Assembly: GCA_002946415.1 (NCBI GenBank)
Contig: NJPS01000073.1
Location: 248,001-312,000 of the forward strand
Length of the DNA stretch: 64,000 nucleotides
From: Rutstroemia sp. NJR-2017a BVV2
Taxonomy: Eukaryota; Ascomycota; Leotiomycetes; Helotiales; Rutstroemiaceae
Direction of reading: 5' to 3'
The position numbers and the translations under genes are program-made. The notes below the pieces were generated by a model. That model was not told where the DNA came from. It ran no database searches and saw only the letters and a program-made list of their open reading frames with translations. Every line of letters starts with the position of its first letter. Position 1 is the first letter of the stretch. Below are positions 1 to 13,019 of the stretch, piece by piece.

Positions 1-911
1 GGTGTTGAGCTCAGTTAGTGCGGTCTGCACTGCTTGTGTATGAATGCGAACGGGAATAGAGAGGGAGTGAGATGAGAGAGTAAGATTTAGGTGTGCGGCT
101 AGAAGGAGGGATTGGGAAAGGAGCGCATATGTAGTCTGGTACGACAAGGAAATATGAAAGATGTTTTGGTGAACATTTGAATTACCAATAAATCTGTAAT
201 GAATGTGAATGTTGTGTAGCACTCACCTAGGAGAGGCAGTAATGGACTTGTTTTGATAGAGATTGAGGAACACACTCTTTACCATAGTTCTGCAAAGCAT
301 AATAACTTTCTCGTGGCTTGTGGCTCGTAGCTCGCAGCTCAGTTGATACTTCCTCGGACTGTCAGATTCCGGATATATCAAAGATGGCCGCATCGTGAAG
401 GGAAAAACAAGATGCAAACGAACCAAAAACATTATTTGCATAGAGGTGAGCTCGGCGAATGATTGCAGATCTGTCAACTACGCAGAGAAATCATACTTGC
501 GCTGAAGACTGGTACATGGGCTGATTCCTAGACATAATAATCGTACACAAACATTGGTGGAATCTTCAGTATTCGAGCAGATCCAACACATTGAAATGCT
601 CCAGCTTGAATGCCGCGTAAGCGTCCAATCAGGACATGAGTAGAAAGATCCTGGCTCTAATGCCTTTGGGTGAATGTATATTATATTGAGGCAGCTTTTT
701 CAAGCCTCTTATGCGCCGGATGCTCATTAAGTACCATGCGTCCTGCTGATCTCCATTGCTCTGGTATACCTTGCCTAGCAAAACCCACAGGAGTCCTATT
801 CCTATTCGACAGGATGACCTAATTTCCAGAGCCTACCCTTTCATGGCCAGTGTTGTGCTTTAACTTATCGTCCGAGTATATCATCTAACAGCGCCCCAAA
901 AGAACTCTTCA
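1..911. other. Intergenic, no gene recognised
   Basis: I see no convincing coding stretch here; the only open frames are short and have no codon-quality or domain signal. The right end must hold the 3' untranslated region and terminator of the SEC11 gene, which ends at 912 on the minus strand. Confidence 0.5.
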
Positions 912-1481
912 TTATTCCCTCTGGAGTACAACAACCAATCCCATCATACCTAACATCACTGTCTTCAACCACGGATGCTCACTGAGCAAGATAGTGACAT
1001 ATCCCACGAAAGGGATATATGCTACCACACTTCCAATGATATCCTTTCTTTCAATGTAATCTTGTCCTCTCGCGTACAGTTCTGTATCATCAGCCACGTT
1101 GTTATCCCCTTTCGTCAATAGTTTCGCTTCATCTCTGTCGTAAATAATTAGAATGCGTCCGAATTCATTCTCAAAGCAGACATACCCGAAACCAAACTTT
1201 CTAACCAGTCGATGTACAATCGGAATATCCTTTCCTTTGACGTTATACACCACGATTTCTCCAACCTTTGTTTCCTCTAGTATGTTCCTATTCCACAGAA
1301 ACAGTAAATCTCCTCTTTGGAATGCAGGCTCCATAGATCCAGACAAGACGACAACAATTGGAGAGGGGGAATCCGACATGACCGACAATCCCTTCCACAT
1401 CATAAATGCGGTGGAGAGGATTAGCGCGAAGTTTAGGACTTGCGCCGCAGCCTGGCGGGGGTTCTGTAGAGCGGATAACAT
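912..1481 (-). CDS. SEC11: Signal peptidase complex catalytic subunit Sec11
   Basis: This is the serine protease of the ER signal peptidase complex, which removes signal peptides from secretory proteins. An N-terminal membrane anchor (about residues 12-31) is followed by [16 protein letters not shown], whose Ser49 is the nucleophile by comparison with yeast Sec11 Ser44. Then come [10 protein letters not shown] with the conserved His90 and LLTKGDNN with Asp109 (spliced numbering), and a C-terminal hydrophobic segment. The unspliced frame is 189 codons, but complement(1135..1185) is a 51-nt intron with a GTATGT donor, a TCTAATT branch-like site and an ACAG acceptor. Removing it gives 172 aa and restores the usual KFG...[11 protein letters not shown] junction. 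The intron is a multiple of three and has no stop, so retention would add 17 residues just before the catalytic Asp. The start is ATG at 1481. The gene looks intact and is the one clear housekeeping gene here. Confidence 0.95.
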   Translation of the reverse strand: MLSALQNPRQAAAQVLNFALILSTAFMMWKGLSVMSDSPSPIVVVLSGSMEPAFQRGDLLFLWNRNILEETKVGEIVVYNVKGKDIPIVHRLVRKFGFGYVCFENEFGRILIIYDRDEAKLLTKGDNNVADDTELYARGQDYIERKDIIGSVVAYIPFVGYVTILLSEHPWLKTVMLGMMGLVVVLQRE

Positions 1482-2798
1482 GGCGATTGAGGATTCTGCG
1501 CAAGAGGGGATATGGAGAGATTGAATTGAGGTCGAGTGTTTAGATATTCCTATCGAATGATCAAGCTCACAGAAATTTGCGAGTTTCCTCTTGGACGAAG
1601 TAAATGCCGACGAAGAATGGTGGGAGTTCCTGCTCCAGGATCCGCCTTGGGAGGTGAGGACAGCTGTCCAAAAACGTTTGACAATATGCTTTTAGTAAGG
1701 GTATCTGAAAAGTCCTGGTGGATCGTAAGCGCGGGGGAAGCACTCTATGTGAACGACAGTAACATGCGGTATGAGCAATTGAGGTTCGTGGAGTCGCTAC
1801 TTGCCTTGACAATGTCCAAGGCTCAACGTCTGAAGAATTTGGGGTTGCGATAATTGAATCCGGGGCCGAGCGGAAAGTTCCAGTGTGGCTTGAGCGGAAA
1901 GGACACTTAGAACTATTGCACCATGGGGCGCCACAACGCAAGCTTTCCTCTTACTGCTAGAACCGCCTACAATACGCCTCGCCGGCACTGGAATATTCAT
2001 CTTGGATGGAATTGTTTAGTTAGTTTTGCACGGTACTTTAATGGTAGTTCCATCTTCAGCCGATACTGGGTGCACAGTTTTTCGTTGATGCGCAGCGCGA
2101 ACCACGTAAGGAAGCCGCCTCTACAGAAATTCTCGATGTACTGATTGAAGAAAGGCGATGCTCAAATATATGTCGATGTCTCTTTACTTGCACGCAGACC
2201 TTCTGTGTAATTTGTTGTGGAGAGCTACCGTCAACCCCCTCATTTCATCCTATCGAATCATGGTCAGAAGTCTTGTCAGAAGTGTAGAAGGTCGATTTAC
2301 AGTCATTTCTTGCAGCAAGGTCTTTATTGTCCAGGGACCACCACTAAACTTCGAACGGTGGTGGACGGAAACAACCATGTCCAACACCATAAGTTAAGCC
2401 AGAGCAACTGCTTTGCGTTTTATCCTAGGAATTCAATACATGACCTTCGCCATTTCAACCCATGCATGCGATTGCTCCGGTCTCCATGTTATCATTCCAT
2501 GTCTCCGTTATGGATCTGCGAAGTCTATGTAGGTGCAAGTGCGCCAGATCTCGGTTCGGGAAGGCTTCCTGTCCCAGAAGATCGTACCGTTCCAATCACA
2601 TTCAACCACGCAGTCCACATTTCGGTACATCATACCGCGGACTCCGCATTCACGTACTAGATCACGGAAGGAGAAAGTCCATGGTCAGATGCAGCGACTC
2701 AATGGCGAATTCATGATGAGAGGCATCATTGACGACACTTATAAATTGGGTAGTAATAGGAACTTTTATAAGCCGTATCTGAATTCCTGGCTGCAACA
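1482..2798. other. Intergenic stretch, possible minus-strand relic near 2520-2690
   Basis: Most open frames here look random. The one stretch with a protein-like look is on the minus strand at about 2690-2520: roughly 57 stop-free codons rich in Cys, Trp and Asp (for example VVECDWNGTIFWD), ending in TAA. It has no obvious start and I do not recognise the family. The right end is the promoter region of the CE16 esterase gene. Confidence 0.25.
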
Positions 2799-3865
2799 AT
2801 GTTCTTCCACCTTGCAAACGTCGTTCCTTTGTTGGCCGCCGGCTACGTGACGGCTTTACCATCTTATGAAGCCATATCAAGTAGGCAGAACACAGGCACG
2901 AAATACATATTTTCGTTGTATGTTCCCCAATCTATCTGCATCTGTACAAGGCGCTGAATATTCCTAGTGGGGATTCATACACCAAGACTGTTTTCCTCAT
3001 ATCTGGTACCAAACCATCCGCAGAAAATCCAATTGGAAACCCTCCATTTCCGGGCTCAACGACTTCTGGCGGTCTTAACTGGATCGACTATCTTGTTACA
3101 GCATATAATACATCATTGACTCTATCATACAACTTCGCATATAATGGTGCTACAGTCTCTGCCGATATCGTTCCACCATATAAATCGAGTGTCCAAAGCC
3201 TTATCGACCAAACCGCCATTTTCACATCCAACCTAGCTGTAAAACCTTCCTATGCGCCTTGGACTTCGACCAACTCTTTATTTGCGTTGTGGTTCGGTAT
3301 TAATGACATTAACAACAGTTACTCCAACTCTGGAGAGGATGAGCTGCAGGAGGAGATTTTCGATGTGTACTGGAAGCAGCTTGATATCATGTATTACTAT
3401 GGTGCTAGAAACTTTCTATTTCTCACTGTACCCCGTAGGTCAAGCTACCAATCTGCATCAGAGGCCTAGTAACGAACCATATCTAGCATTCAACAAGTCG
3501 CCGTTAGTTCTCTCATACAACGTCACAGCCCAAGCGCAAGAGGCAGTGGGAATCACAGCCTGGAACGACCGCCTACGAGCTGCAGCATCTGAGTTCCAAG
3601 CAGAAAGGCATGGGACCATCGTCACCGTGATTGATACCTCGGTACATAATAATCCAAGTCCTGGTAAATCACTCTCTAACCCGAGTCACAGGTCCCATTT
3701 AACAAAGCACTTAACAATCCAACGGCTTACGGAGCCCCATCTGCTACTTGTTACAACTCTGATGGTGTAAGTTGTTTATGGTGGAATAACCTCCATCCTG
3801 GTATGGCGATACAGAACTTGGTGGCTGGAGAGGTGGCAGCGGCGTACAAGGGAACATTTTTCTAG
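2799..3865 (+). CDS. Secreted GDSL (SGNH) esterase, CE16 acetylesterase-like
   Basis: This is probably an extracellular carbohydrate acetylesterase acting on hemicellulose-derived acetyl esters. I assemble four exons: 2799-2917, 2968-3434, 3487-3641 and 3692-3865. The introns (50, 52 and 50 nt) have GTATGT, GTAGGT and GTACAT donors and CTAG, CTAG and ACAG acceptors. Phases are continuous and give 304 aa. A signal peptide covers about residues 1-19. SGNH block I is FSFGDSYT with nucleophile Ser43, block II is YNGATV with Gly100, and block III is FGINDINN with Asn152. Block V is LWWNNLHPG with His282. The usual acid of the DxxH motif is Asn279 here, and I cannot tell from one sequence whether that is normal for this branch. 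Without splicing the gene looks frameshifted; with the second intron the frame becomes FLTVPPFNKSPL, as expected for the family. The start is the only ATG giving a signal peptide. Confidence 0.85.
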
Positions 3866-4616
3866 TAGACCTCCCATCGGCAATGAAGAGGCCTCATGAT
3901 AGAGTTTTTCTAGTTTCCTTTGTTCAATCTATGAGATTAGGTTCTGTTCTTATTGTCTATCCCTCGGCAACTTTATTGAGGCCAAATATGTGTATCAAAA
4001 GAGGGCTACTAATTCTGTGGTGTTATGATTCGGAAGCTCCAGTGGCTATATTTCGCTGGTTATTTCCCAAAGATGGATTTCTCGATTATAGTGTAGACAG
4101 TTCTTAGGTGGTGGAGATGGAAGAACTGCAAGATTGGTTCTCCAGGTGAAGCTGGTGGTACTTCACCTGGTACTTCACCTAAAGTAGAGACTTGACCAAC
4201 ACTTGTGCCGAGAAAAGCTTCTTCTATAACTACCAGATGGCTATCCTGTAGATAAGTTACCGGATACTTCTGATTGTTCAGGATGACACGATTATTGGTG
4301 ATTTACTTTTATCGTTCTATTAGTGGGGACACACTAGCTTCCCATCACAATGGGGAGTTATAGAAGGAGTTATCTGTTGCTGATTGGTAGGAGATAAGTT
4401 TTCTAGAGTCTTTTTCAAGTCAAGCTACTTCTATCTAGTACACTTGCCTTTATATCTGCAGTTGTAGCCTCATCTATAGAGCTCTTTCAATAAGAATAGT
4501 ATATCAACCATATATCAACCACTTGATCAAGTGGCTGACCAATAACTATAACTATAGTTTATTCAATCAAGTTATTATAACAATATTATTTATTCTATTT
4601 ATGACCTTGTACTATA
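3866..4616. other. Intergenic with small direct and inverted repeats
   Basis: No gene is seen. Around 4145-4185 a GGTACTTCACCT unit occurs twice in tandem next to AGGTGAAGCTGG, its partial inverse. At 4519-4534 there is a perfect 16-bp palindrome, CCACTTGATCAAGTGG. The composition becomes AT-rich towards 4600. This could be a small decayed non-autonomous element, but I could not define its ends. Confidence 0.35.
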
Positions 4617-6429
4617 TCATCGTATCGGAAAGCCTTCGAGGTGATCTTGATTATATAAAATATAATCATCACACCTAAACCATCCAGTGAGCTCAGGAAA
4701 TTCGAAGTCGTCTGTAAAGATAAAACAATCACCACAGATGAGTGTCCAGTTTCCATTTTTATCTGGTCGTAGAACACATGGTGAATCAGTCCCTGAAAGT
4801 GTACAAACCATATCTCCATCTTGTACAGCTCCGGCTACAATTGCCAGCTCACTGTTATTCATTAGAACAATTCTACATTGCTGAAGGGAACCGAGAAATA
4901 ATCGAAATTCCTCGTTTGTCAAGTATCGCTTCCTATCCTTATTTCGATGTTAAAGTTATGACCTGCCAAGTTGAGAGAGGAAGCACAGCTTACCAGAGTG
5001 AAAGAACACCGACATAGGTATTTATGGAGATCTCTACCATCGAGGAGGGACATAGCTAATATAATAGTTAAGACCAGTCACAACATATATTCTCTATATA
5101 CCTACCATCTGCGATTTCCTGCTCAAGCTGGCCATATATATTATAATCGTCCTTTATGTCTTCTAAATTGACCAATTGTCTGAGGTTACCAAGGCTATAA
5201 TACAGCCTCTCCATCTGTGCTTTAGCGTCCTCCACGTCGAGGAACGAGAAAACTTGACTTCTTTTAATTATTTGCGCATACCTGCAACCTGTAGCAAGCA
5301 GCTGAGTGCGACTGTTCACTCCATTCGCGATCGAGTATAATTTATTCGTTTGTTCAGTCAGTGGCTTGAGCTTTGGCGCGGCTTGAGCGGGGTTTGGATT
5401 ATAAAATTCAATATCAAAGTGCGGATAAAGAAGCGGAAGATTCTGAGACCAATCTGGGATCCACGAAGGAATGTCCCTCTCGTGTGGGTGGCGAACGGCG
5501 GCGAGTATCCGGAGCCCAAGTACAGGCAAGAGAAACATCGCAGTTTTGATGAGAGTCTCATCAAAGGTTCCAGAGTAATCAATCAAGTAATCCATCTCAG
5601 ACTGCTGCTGGAGATCGATCAAGGATTTGAGAGCAAAGATTTTGTCTCTGGGGTCGGTTGCCAAACATGCTCTGCTCTTATATAACAAGTTCCATAGGCT
5701 GAACTGTGGAGTCGAGAATTCATCTAGGGAATGTCTTACAAGATATAAAACGAGGGGCAGCGTTTTTGTGGTCACACGAGTATTTCGGTAACCGTAGCAT
5801 AAAGCAGATAGAGCCTCTGAAGATGCGCTGGCTGAGCCGCACATCAATTTGATAGAATCTTTCATGTAGACTTCTTGTAGAACCCAGACTCTTTCAAACC
5901 ACGGTCTTCGAAACAATGCATCTAGTTCTCGGATGATACTATCGCTAGGTGAAGGTCGATCACAGCTTTCTCCTTGCGATAGCAACTTGTCTGCTTCGGC
6001 CAATTCCTCGAATAAAATGTTGCTACCTGTAGTCGCTTCACCAAGATATACTGTTACGCCAAATGCGCCGCCAAAAATCTTGTCCATGATGCGAACCTGA
6101 TCTGCTCTTTCTGTGAGGTTTCGCTGATCGATACAGATAGCATCAATCCACACTAATCTGTCGTGATGTTTTTGGCGTAAATGCCAAAGAGCGCTGTGAC
6201 AATTCCTCCCTACACGCAACTTTCTTCTACCATTGTGAAAGTAGATTGCTTGTTGATCAGCAGTGTCGCCCCATGTATAGGATACTGCTTCGTATTCGAG
6301 GGACGCATCAGACAACCGTGCATGTTGAATCGTGCATATGAGAGGATCTGAACCATTCGAGCTTGGGTGCAACACGAGAACCCGAATCGAATCGTTATAT
6401 TCCAACGAGTGATATCGGTAAGGTAACAT
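4617..6429 (-). CDS. HET domain protein (heterokaryon incompatibility), complete
   Basis: HET domain proteins trigger growth arrest or cell death on non-self recognition in filamentous fungi. The domain spans about residues 46-190, with YEAVSYTWGD, then RLVWIDAICIDQ and later RPWFERVWVLQE. The long first exon runs 6429-5106. Reading on needs two introns: complement(5056..5105), 50 nt, GTAGGT donor, CTTAAC branch, TTAG acceptor; and complement(4938..4993), 56 nt, GTAAGC donor, ATAAG acceptor. Exons 2 (4994-5055) and 3 (4617-4937) are phase-continuous and give 568 aa. Exon 3 carries the C-terminal tail usual for these proteins: small-residue and hydrophobic, with VCVL-like and PCVLRP-type stretches. 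The start is ATG at 6429. I see no internal stop or frameshift. The partner or trigger cannot be told from sequence. Confidence 0.88.
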
Positions 6430-6755
6430 AATGTAACAAATGCTACAAAAGTTTCAAGGGGTTCTTGACCGATAGTAGAAGCTGGTGCGCAGAGTTGAAA
6501 GCATTTATACTCAAGATAAGATTTTCTGTGTAACCACTTGTCACTTGTGTAACCACTACACTGTCACTACCCTGTCGAGAATGGGCTCTGCCAAGAATCA
6601 TTTAGTGCACAGCCTATTTCGATCCCTGCAAATTTCATATAGCCTCGCTCCATTAGTTCTTATCATCTACGATTTTTGCTATACAGCTATATACAATATC
6701 CACAAGAAAGTGAGCGTCTTCGACGCCGCCATCATCGAGAATATATTATATCGTC
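6430..6755. other. Divergent promoter region between two HET genes
   Basis: This 326-bp stretch lies between the minus-strand HET start at 6429 and the plus-strand ATG at 6756 of the transposon-split HET gene. It must hold both upstream regions. An open frame through it has no domain signal and I treat it as chance. Confidence 0.4.
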
Positions 6756-6764
6756 ATGGAGTTG
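6756..6764 (+). pseudogene. First three codons of the transposon-split HET gene
   Basis: ATG GAG TTG lies immediately left of the copia LTR. Its last five bases, AGTTG (6760-6764), are repeated at 13020-13024 right of the element. Joined to 13025 onward they read Met-Glu-Leu-Phe-Pro-Arg in the same frame as the HET fragment there. This is therefore the original start of that gene. Confidence 0.75.
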
Positions 6765-6935
6765 TGTCGCCTTATTCACCTTTTGGCCACGATGCACTCA
6801 AAAAGGGTGCAGTGGCAGTAGGTAGGTGATCAAGGCTGATTCATATTAATCAGGGCATAAGGCCCTTCTATATAGTCCTCTATGTACAAGACTATCCGAT
6901 GTATGCTGTTGCTGCGCCGTGCATTCGGACCGACA
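6765..6935 (-). repeat. Copia 3' LTR (171 bp)
   Basis: This repeat is nearly identical to 12849-13019, with differences mostly transitions. It starts TGTCGCC and ends CCGACA, so the 5-bp ends are inverted. Because the element reads on minus, this is its 3' LTR. The preceding AGTTG (6760-6764) is the left target duplication. Confidence 0.93.
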
Positions 6936-9900
6936 CTAGCAGTCTTTCTTAAGTGATTAAAGTGATTAAAGGAAGTAACAAAAGAAATCCATAAAAGAGC
7001 GTTCGTAGAGCATCAGTATGAAGTCCAATCTTGTGCTATGCTCCTCTAGCTTCCTCAATCCCTTTCAACCCATCCGATCACGTCTATACTCAGCTTATTT
7101 GTATCGATTAGGTCTCTCAATACCTTTCCTACCTTCAACTTGGTCATTGTATCAGCAGGATTAGACTCGCTGTCGATCTATTTGACTTCTATAATCTCTC
7201 TTCGTTTATAAGATTACCGTAACGAGAGGATATCAATCATAAGGTGTTTCTCTTGTATCGTTCCGAGTTTAATCAAATAGTTATACAGCGATTTAGAGTC
7301 GGTATATATAATAAGGGGGATCTGTCTGTCGAGGATATTATCAAAAGTAGCTTTCATAACTACTAATATATCATATCCAGCTACTATAGTATATAGCTCG
7401 TTGGTAAGTACGTTTCTGGTAACCCTCTTGCACTTAGTACTAGACCAGTACAAGATATTGGTATCATTGTTCTTATCTACCAGTATGATAATGAAGCCAA
7501 TCTGAGATATAAAGTCCTTGTTATTCGCAAAGGCTGTATCTGTAAAGATAACAAGGTTGAGCAATTCTATATCGAGTGGAATATAGGTAATACCTCTTTT
7601 GGCGTTGTCGATCTACTACTACAGATATTTGTTCAGTACTTTAACATTATCGTTACTGAAGTCGAGGCTTTGGGCAATATACAAGAGGTCGAATATAGCT
7701 TCCGGTTGATACATAATTGCGATATAGACTGCCTTCGTATATATCGAGATATATTATTCCTTGGTCGATACGCCCTTTATAGTTTTTCCTCTTATAGTGA
7801 CAATATCCGCCTTCCCTTTCTTGATTACTTGTAGATTCCTGTATTGATTCTCTTGTATCAGCACGATCTTGTCGTCAATTAAAGAGATCAGACCGCTATT
7901 AAACTTGATAAATATATCTACTGTAAGCACTTCTCTAGGTTTCGCAAGGAATCCTATCTTTTGGAGCTACTGCTCTTCTTGGTTTATAAAGAGTTTATCT
8001 ACTAGGAAAAGGGTATCATCAACTTATAGCTCTATAATACCGAATCTGTCTTCTCTCTTATACAATAAGTAAGTATCAAAAGTCGAGATATATAGTTTCA
8101 GCTTATCTGTATAATGGTTATAATATATACCGAACTAGTAGTTTCCTGATTCCGATATACTATAAAGAGGATAAACAATCTATAGGATTATATCTTCTGG
8201 TAGTTCCATTTCTTTTGGTATATAAATATAGATTGTATATTGGAGCTCTATGGCCGATTGTGTATAGGCTTGCTGGATATCACGAAGAAAGAGCTGAAAA
8301 GCTTTTGTAGAGCTGAGAAATATAGCTATTATAAAGATAAGTTGTTGGCTAACATATTAGATTGTAGGTACTTGTATTAAGATAATCTCCTTATCTCTAT
8401 TATTGTATACTTAAATAACCAATTGCGACTTATTGTATACCTTATCGATACCTTTATTCTTGACTTCGTCGATATACCTAAGGTTTATGATTCGAGTATC
8501 TATAGGTATATCTGCCTTGTCAACGACTTTGAAGATACCCTTCTGTATTAATCCATCAATCTCCTTCTTCCTTAACTCTGTGTAGTCAACTGTAATATAG
8601 GTATTGTTCTTATTCTCCTCAAGTATATAGTATACTCTCTCTATAATTCTATTTGCATCCTATCTGATATATGGATTCGTGGATATCGCGCTTCGCAAAT
8701 AGCGTTGCGGTTGCTCAAGCTCTATATTAATTGCTGCTGGAGGCGGTTGTTCTGTAGGTTGCCCTTCTTCTGTTTCTTCTTCTTCGCTCTCCAGTATAGG
8801 TTATATATAAAAGGGCTTAACATATATAGATCTGAATTCTGTTGGGCTGCTTGGCAGTATCACTATACAAGTCTTGTCCTTCAAGTTGCGAAACTTGAAT
8901 AGGCTAGTCCATTTGCCTCTTCCTACCGCTGCAGCTCCCTCTCTCTATACCAGAACTTCTATATCGGGTTGTAATGTATACAGATATAGATATGTTGTAG
9001 AAGGACTATTATATTAATTAAGTGTATCTGTAACTTGGTACTTAGTACAGATTCTTTTTATTTCGTTTATTGCTTTATTGATGGCTGTAGTACGTTACTT
9101 GGTTGAGGGTGATGGTATATCTAGTTCGACTATTCGAGGGTATATACCGAATACTAGTAATATTGGTATAAGTCCATCTGGACCTATAGTATCGTTGATA
9201 GCTTTAACTACTATTTGTAGTACTATTTCCTTATCAAACCCTAGTCCGCTAAGCTTTTCTTGGATGATTTCGTATACTCTGCAGAAGGTATAGTGATATT
9301 ATTCAACTATACCGATTGACTAATATACTTTTATAGAGATACTCTTTATATCTATTCCTATTGAAGCTACTAGCTCCTTGAATTCTCTACTAACGAAATT
9401 CGTATCGGCGTTATATAATATGAAATCAGATAGGCTAAGGTAGATATTGATCTAACAGATTTGTAGTGCTTCCTATATATACTTTGCTATTATATCTGGT
9501 AGCTATCTCGCAGCTTGGAAGCAGATACTTTCGTCGACTATATAGAGAATCGACTTAGTATCTATAAACATAATATCGATAATAATAGAGAAGTTGAAGT
9601 TAGTATCGTTATACAATTTGAACTTGAATCTGTTTGGTAACTTGCTATACTTTTGGTAGTAAGTATAGAACTTGTTCAGTTACTCGATAGACTTCTTATT
9701 AATATCATCATATCCTACTTGTTCAAGGATACGATACAATATTCTATAGATGGATATCCGAATCTATAATATAAGTACTAGAGCTTAATTTCTATAAAGT
9801 AGTAGTTCATTATATAGATTATATCTTCTATAAATATCTATAGTGATATCTTCCAAACAAGGAAAGAGTAGCTATACTTATATACTATAGAGAATCTCTT

Positions 9901-12848
9901 CTTATTATTATCTATAAAGATATTCTCGATATTATTGAAGAATATCTTCAGATAGTCTATATCTATAATACTTAGTAGAAAGAGTATATCTATATATACA
10001 ATATAGAAGTCGATAGTACTAATAGGTATAACGATAGTGATAGTTCCGATAGAGGATCTAACTCCAACTCCAAATTTAACTTATATCTAACCTACTACTC
10101 TTATATTGATCTCGATTTCGGCGAGTTTAATATAGGCCCTATATTGATTATAACCGATAATCGATTTAGTAAATATATCTATATTGATCATAATACCTTA
10201 GAATTTTATATCATTATACTATAAGTTGTTTGTAGTCTATATAGTGCTTTTTCTATTATTTTGGCCCAAAAGTATATATATAAGTATTTATTGAGCTAAA
10301 ATCTCTATAGTGATTTTATTATTAATTGAACCGATATTCGTGAAAAATATATCTACAATAGATAGTTCGCCTAATTGATCTATTATAGAGCTTTCGTAAT
10401 CGGAAGTATAATAGATATCGATAAAGTTGTCGTTACTATTATCATTGGAGTTATAGTATTTGTATTTATTGTTCTCAAGAGCTTCCATTTCTGTAATATA
10501 GTAATAGATCTTATTATATTCCTCTTTAGTTGTTGCTATCTTGAGCTCTTCTCTATAAGCTTTCAAGGATATTATTTGTTCTTCTTTTATATATTTTGTT
10601 GATTAGTATCCGATCTTTTTGTATACTTAGTAGAACTTAGTCTTATCGATATATTATCGATATCTACTATTATCTCTTTATCTACTATTGTTCCTTAACC
10701 TAGTATAGCTTCCTGATAATAGATACCTTGATTAGTCTCTATTATATATTCGATATTCCATAAGAAATATATCTGTAGTATAGGTATTACTTTGCAAAAT
10801 ATTAATTATATTCCTACTTATTATATTGTTTATATAGATAGAGCTTCTTAACTTACTTATAAGAACTTCAATAATATCTGCTGGTTTGAAGTAAGCGAAA
10901 CTATATATAGAGACTAGTCTGCTTATTATAATGATCTTATCAATTATTATAGTTATATTATCTCTTATTATAACTAGAAGTTTGAATTAGAGCTTCTTGA
11001 GATATTCGATTGTTTCGTTGAAGTATATAAGTATACTCTTTGAAGAGTTATTTTTAATTCTTGTTTCCAAGGAGATATTATTCCATATTTAGAGGGTTTC
11101 TCGTTGATATTCAATATCTTCGTAGTTATCTCTAATTTTTGTATATATTATCTCAAAAGAGCTAATATTGCTTAGCTTGTTATCGATATAGAACTACAAT
11201 ATATCTCCAATAAGTATTATTATAAATATCTCTTTATAAGACTCCTTAGGTATTCTGTATCATACAAGGAATTCACAGAATAAATCAAGTATTTGGTCGA
11301 AATAGTTGTTCTTATCTAAGTACTTTATATTATCTCTAAAGAGTCTGAATATATTATTGATTACTTTGTTTATTTATTTATCGAGCTTTTCTTGATCTGG
11401 TAGTAATATACTTCGCTTAGTAGATATACTGAACTATTATCTAACTATATTTCTATTATTACTGTAAATATCGTTGCCTATACTATAGTTGTTATTATAC
11501 TGATTTCGTTATTGGTATAGGTTGTTTTAACGATTTTGGTGATTTTCTCGGTCCTTGGGTTAAGTAGATATTTATCGATTTTGTCTATATTCGAGCAGAA
11601 AATATCGGTATACCCTATCGGGAACAGTCTTTCCAGATAGAAAATTGGTAGTAGGAACTTCTATCAGATAGATAGCTAGCTCTTCTTTGCCTTCTATAGA
11701 TATATATCTATTTACTTGAGGATAAGAATTTTGATAAGATATTTCATAGCTCTAAATATAATTTCTGGCTTAATACAAATATTGAGAGCTTTGATTAGTA
11801 TTTTTTGATTGGTTTTCTTCCTATATTTCTTACTATCAGGTCTTCTTCTTATCGGATTCGTTTAGAAGTCTTGGCTAACAACTTTGAATATTCTATTATA
11901 CTATATTGGCTATATCTGAATAAGTATCCGAAGGTATGAAGTTGAATCGAATAGATATAGGAGAGATCGAGTTCGTATTTTTTGATTTAGTAACTTTATT
12001 AGATATTGGAAATACTATAGGTAGTCTATTGGATAGAAGGGGTCCTAACGATCCAACCAGAGGAGATCCAGTTCGAGACAGAGTCCTGCCTCTGACGGAT
12101 TCGGTAAGGGGTATAGTTGGCTACTATAATTCTTTGATTATATCGATAATCTTGTTTATTATCGGCAACTTCGTTGCGAACTCTATCTCCAAGAAAACTC
12201 TTTATACTGTATCTGTATCTTATATTAGATATATATTTTGGGCTTCCTAGAGGTATATACCATAGCCGGAGACTACCTATCTCTTTCTAACGAATATACT
12301 ATAAGATCTGAGAACGTTGGTCAGTATTAAAGCTGCTCCGAAGCTGAAGTTATAGTTGTAGGACTTGAAGTTCAAGAAATCGTTGTGGAATACAAGCTAT
12401 AGGTCTCGATTATAGAATCCCTATAGTTGATATTCTTTTACCTTTTCGTATATATATTTGGCTTTGTATTTATTCTCCTCAGTACTTCCAACCGACGATG
12501 GTATAGCTAGGTATTTCCCTTTTTGATCAGGTTCTTACTGTTAATATTCGGTGCTAGATTCGTCTTGTTATTCTGTTTCTTCTAGAGTAATATTACATTC
12601 GTCGAAATCGTATAGAGCAGAGCTATCTTCCTATCCTCCTGCTATAGGGGGAGGTGGTCTTCTTGTACTAGCTGCTGTTTGACATCGTTGCCCTCGTGCA
12701 TAGCGGCGGCAGCATGGTTAGCAGCGTCGATATCTTCTCTCGTATAGGCTGCTCGTGATATCGATCTTGTTCGGTAATGTGACATGATGGTATAAGTGGT
12801 TTAAACAAAGTAGGTACTGATTCTGATCTGTAAAGCTAAACTGATCAG

Positions 12849-13019
12849 TGTCGCCTTATTCACCTTTTGGCCACGATGCACTCAAAAAGGGTACAGTGGC
12901 AGCAGGTAGGTGATCAAGGCTGATTCATATTAATCAGGGCATAAGGTCCTTCTATATAGTTCTCTATGTACAAGACCATCCGATATATGCTGCTGCTGCG
13001 CCGTGCATTCGGACCGACA
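12849..13019 (-). repeat. Copia 5' LTR (171 bp)
   Basis: This is the partner of 6765-6935, with the same length and the same TGTCG/CGACA ends, followed by the AGTTG target duplication at 13020-13024. I saw no clear tRNA primer-binding site in the internal sequence next to it (complement of about 12830-12848). Confidence 0.93.

Larger units (their letters stand above)
6765..13019 (-). mobile_element. Decayed Ty1/copia LTR retrotransposon
   Basis: A 6,255-bp element with its coding strand on minus. It is bounded by two 171-bp direct repeats that start TGTCG and end CGACA, and flanked by a 5-bp AGTTG target duplication. The order of remnants from 13019 downward fits copia. A gag/protease-like acidic stretch lies at 10566-10288. 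Reverse transcriptase remnants include Val-Asp-Asp at complement(8015..8023) followed by TLFLVD. An RNase H remnant at 7564-7214 includes LIIYTDSKSLYNYL and the ELYTIVAGYD region. The body is very AT-rich with stops in every frame, as expected from RIP, so it is not autonomous. The RNase H piece is the longest surviving frame (116 codons). Confidence 0.9.

Noticed and set aside
1153..1524. Plus-strand open frame opposite SEC11
   Set aside because: Antisense shadow of a clearly conserved gene; no domain of its own.
3435..3486. Frameshift in the CE16 esterase
   Set aside because: A 52-nt intron with a good donor and a restored SGNH pattern explains the frame change.
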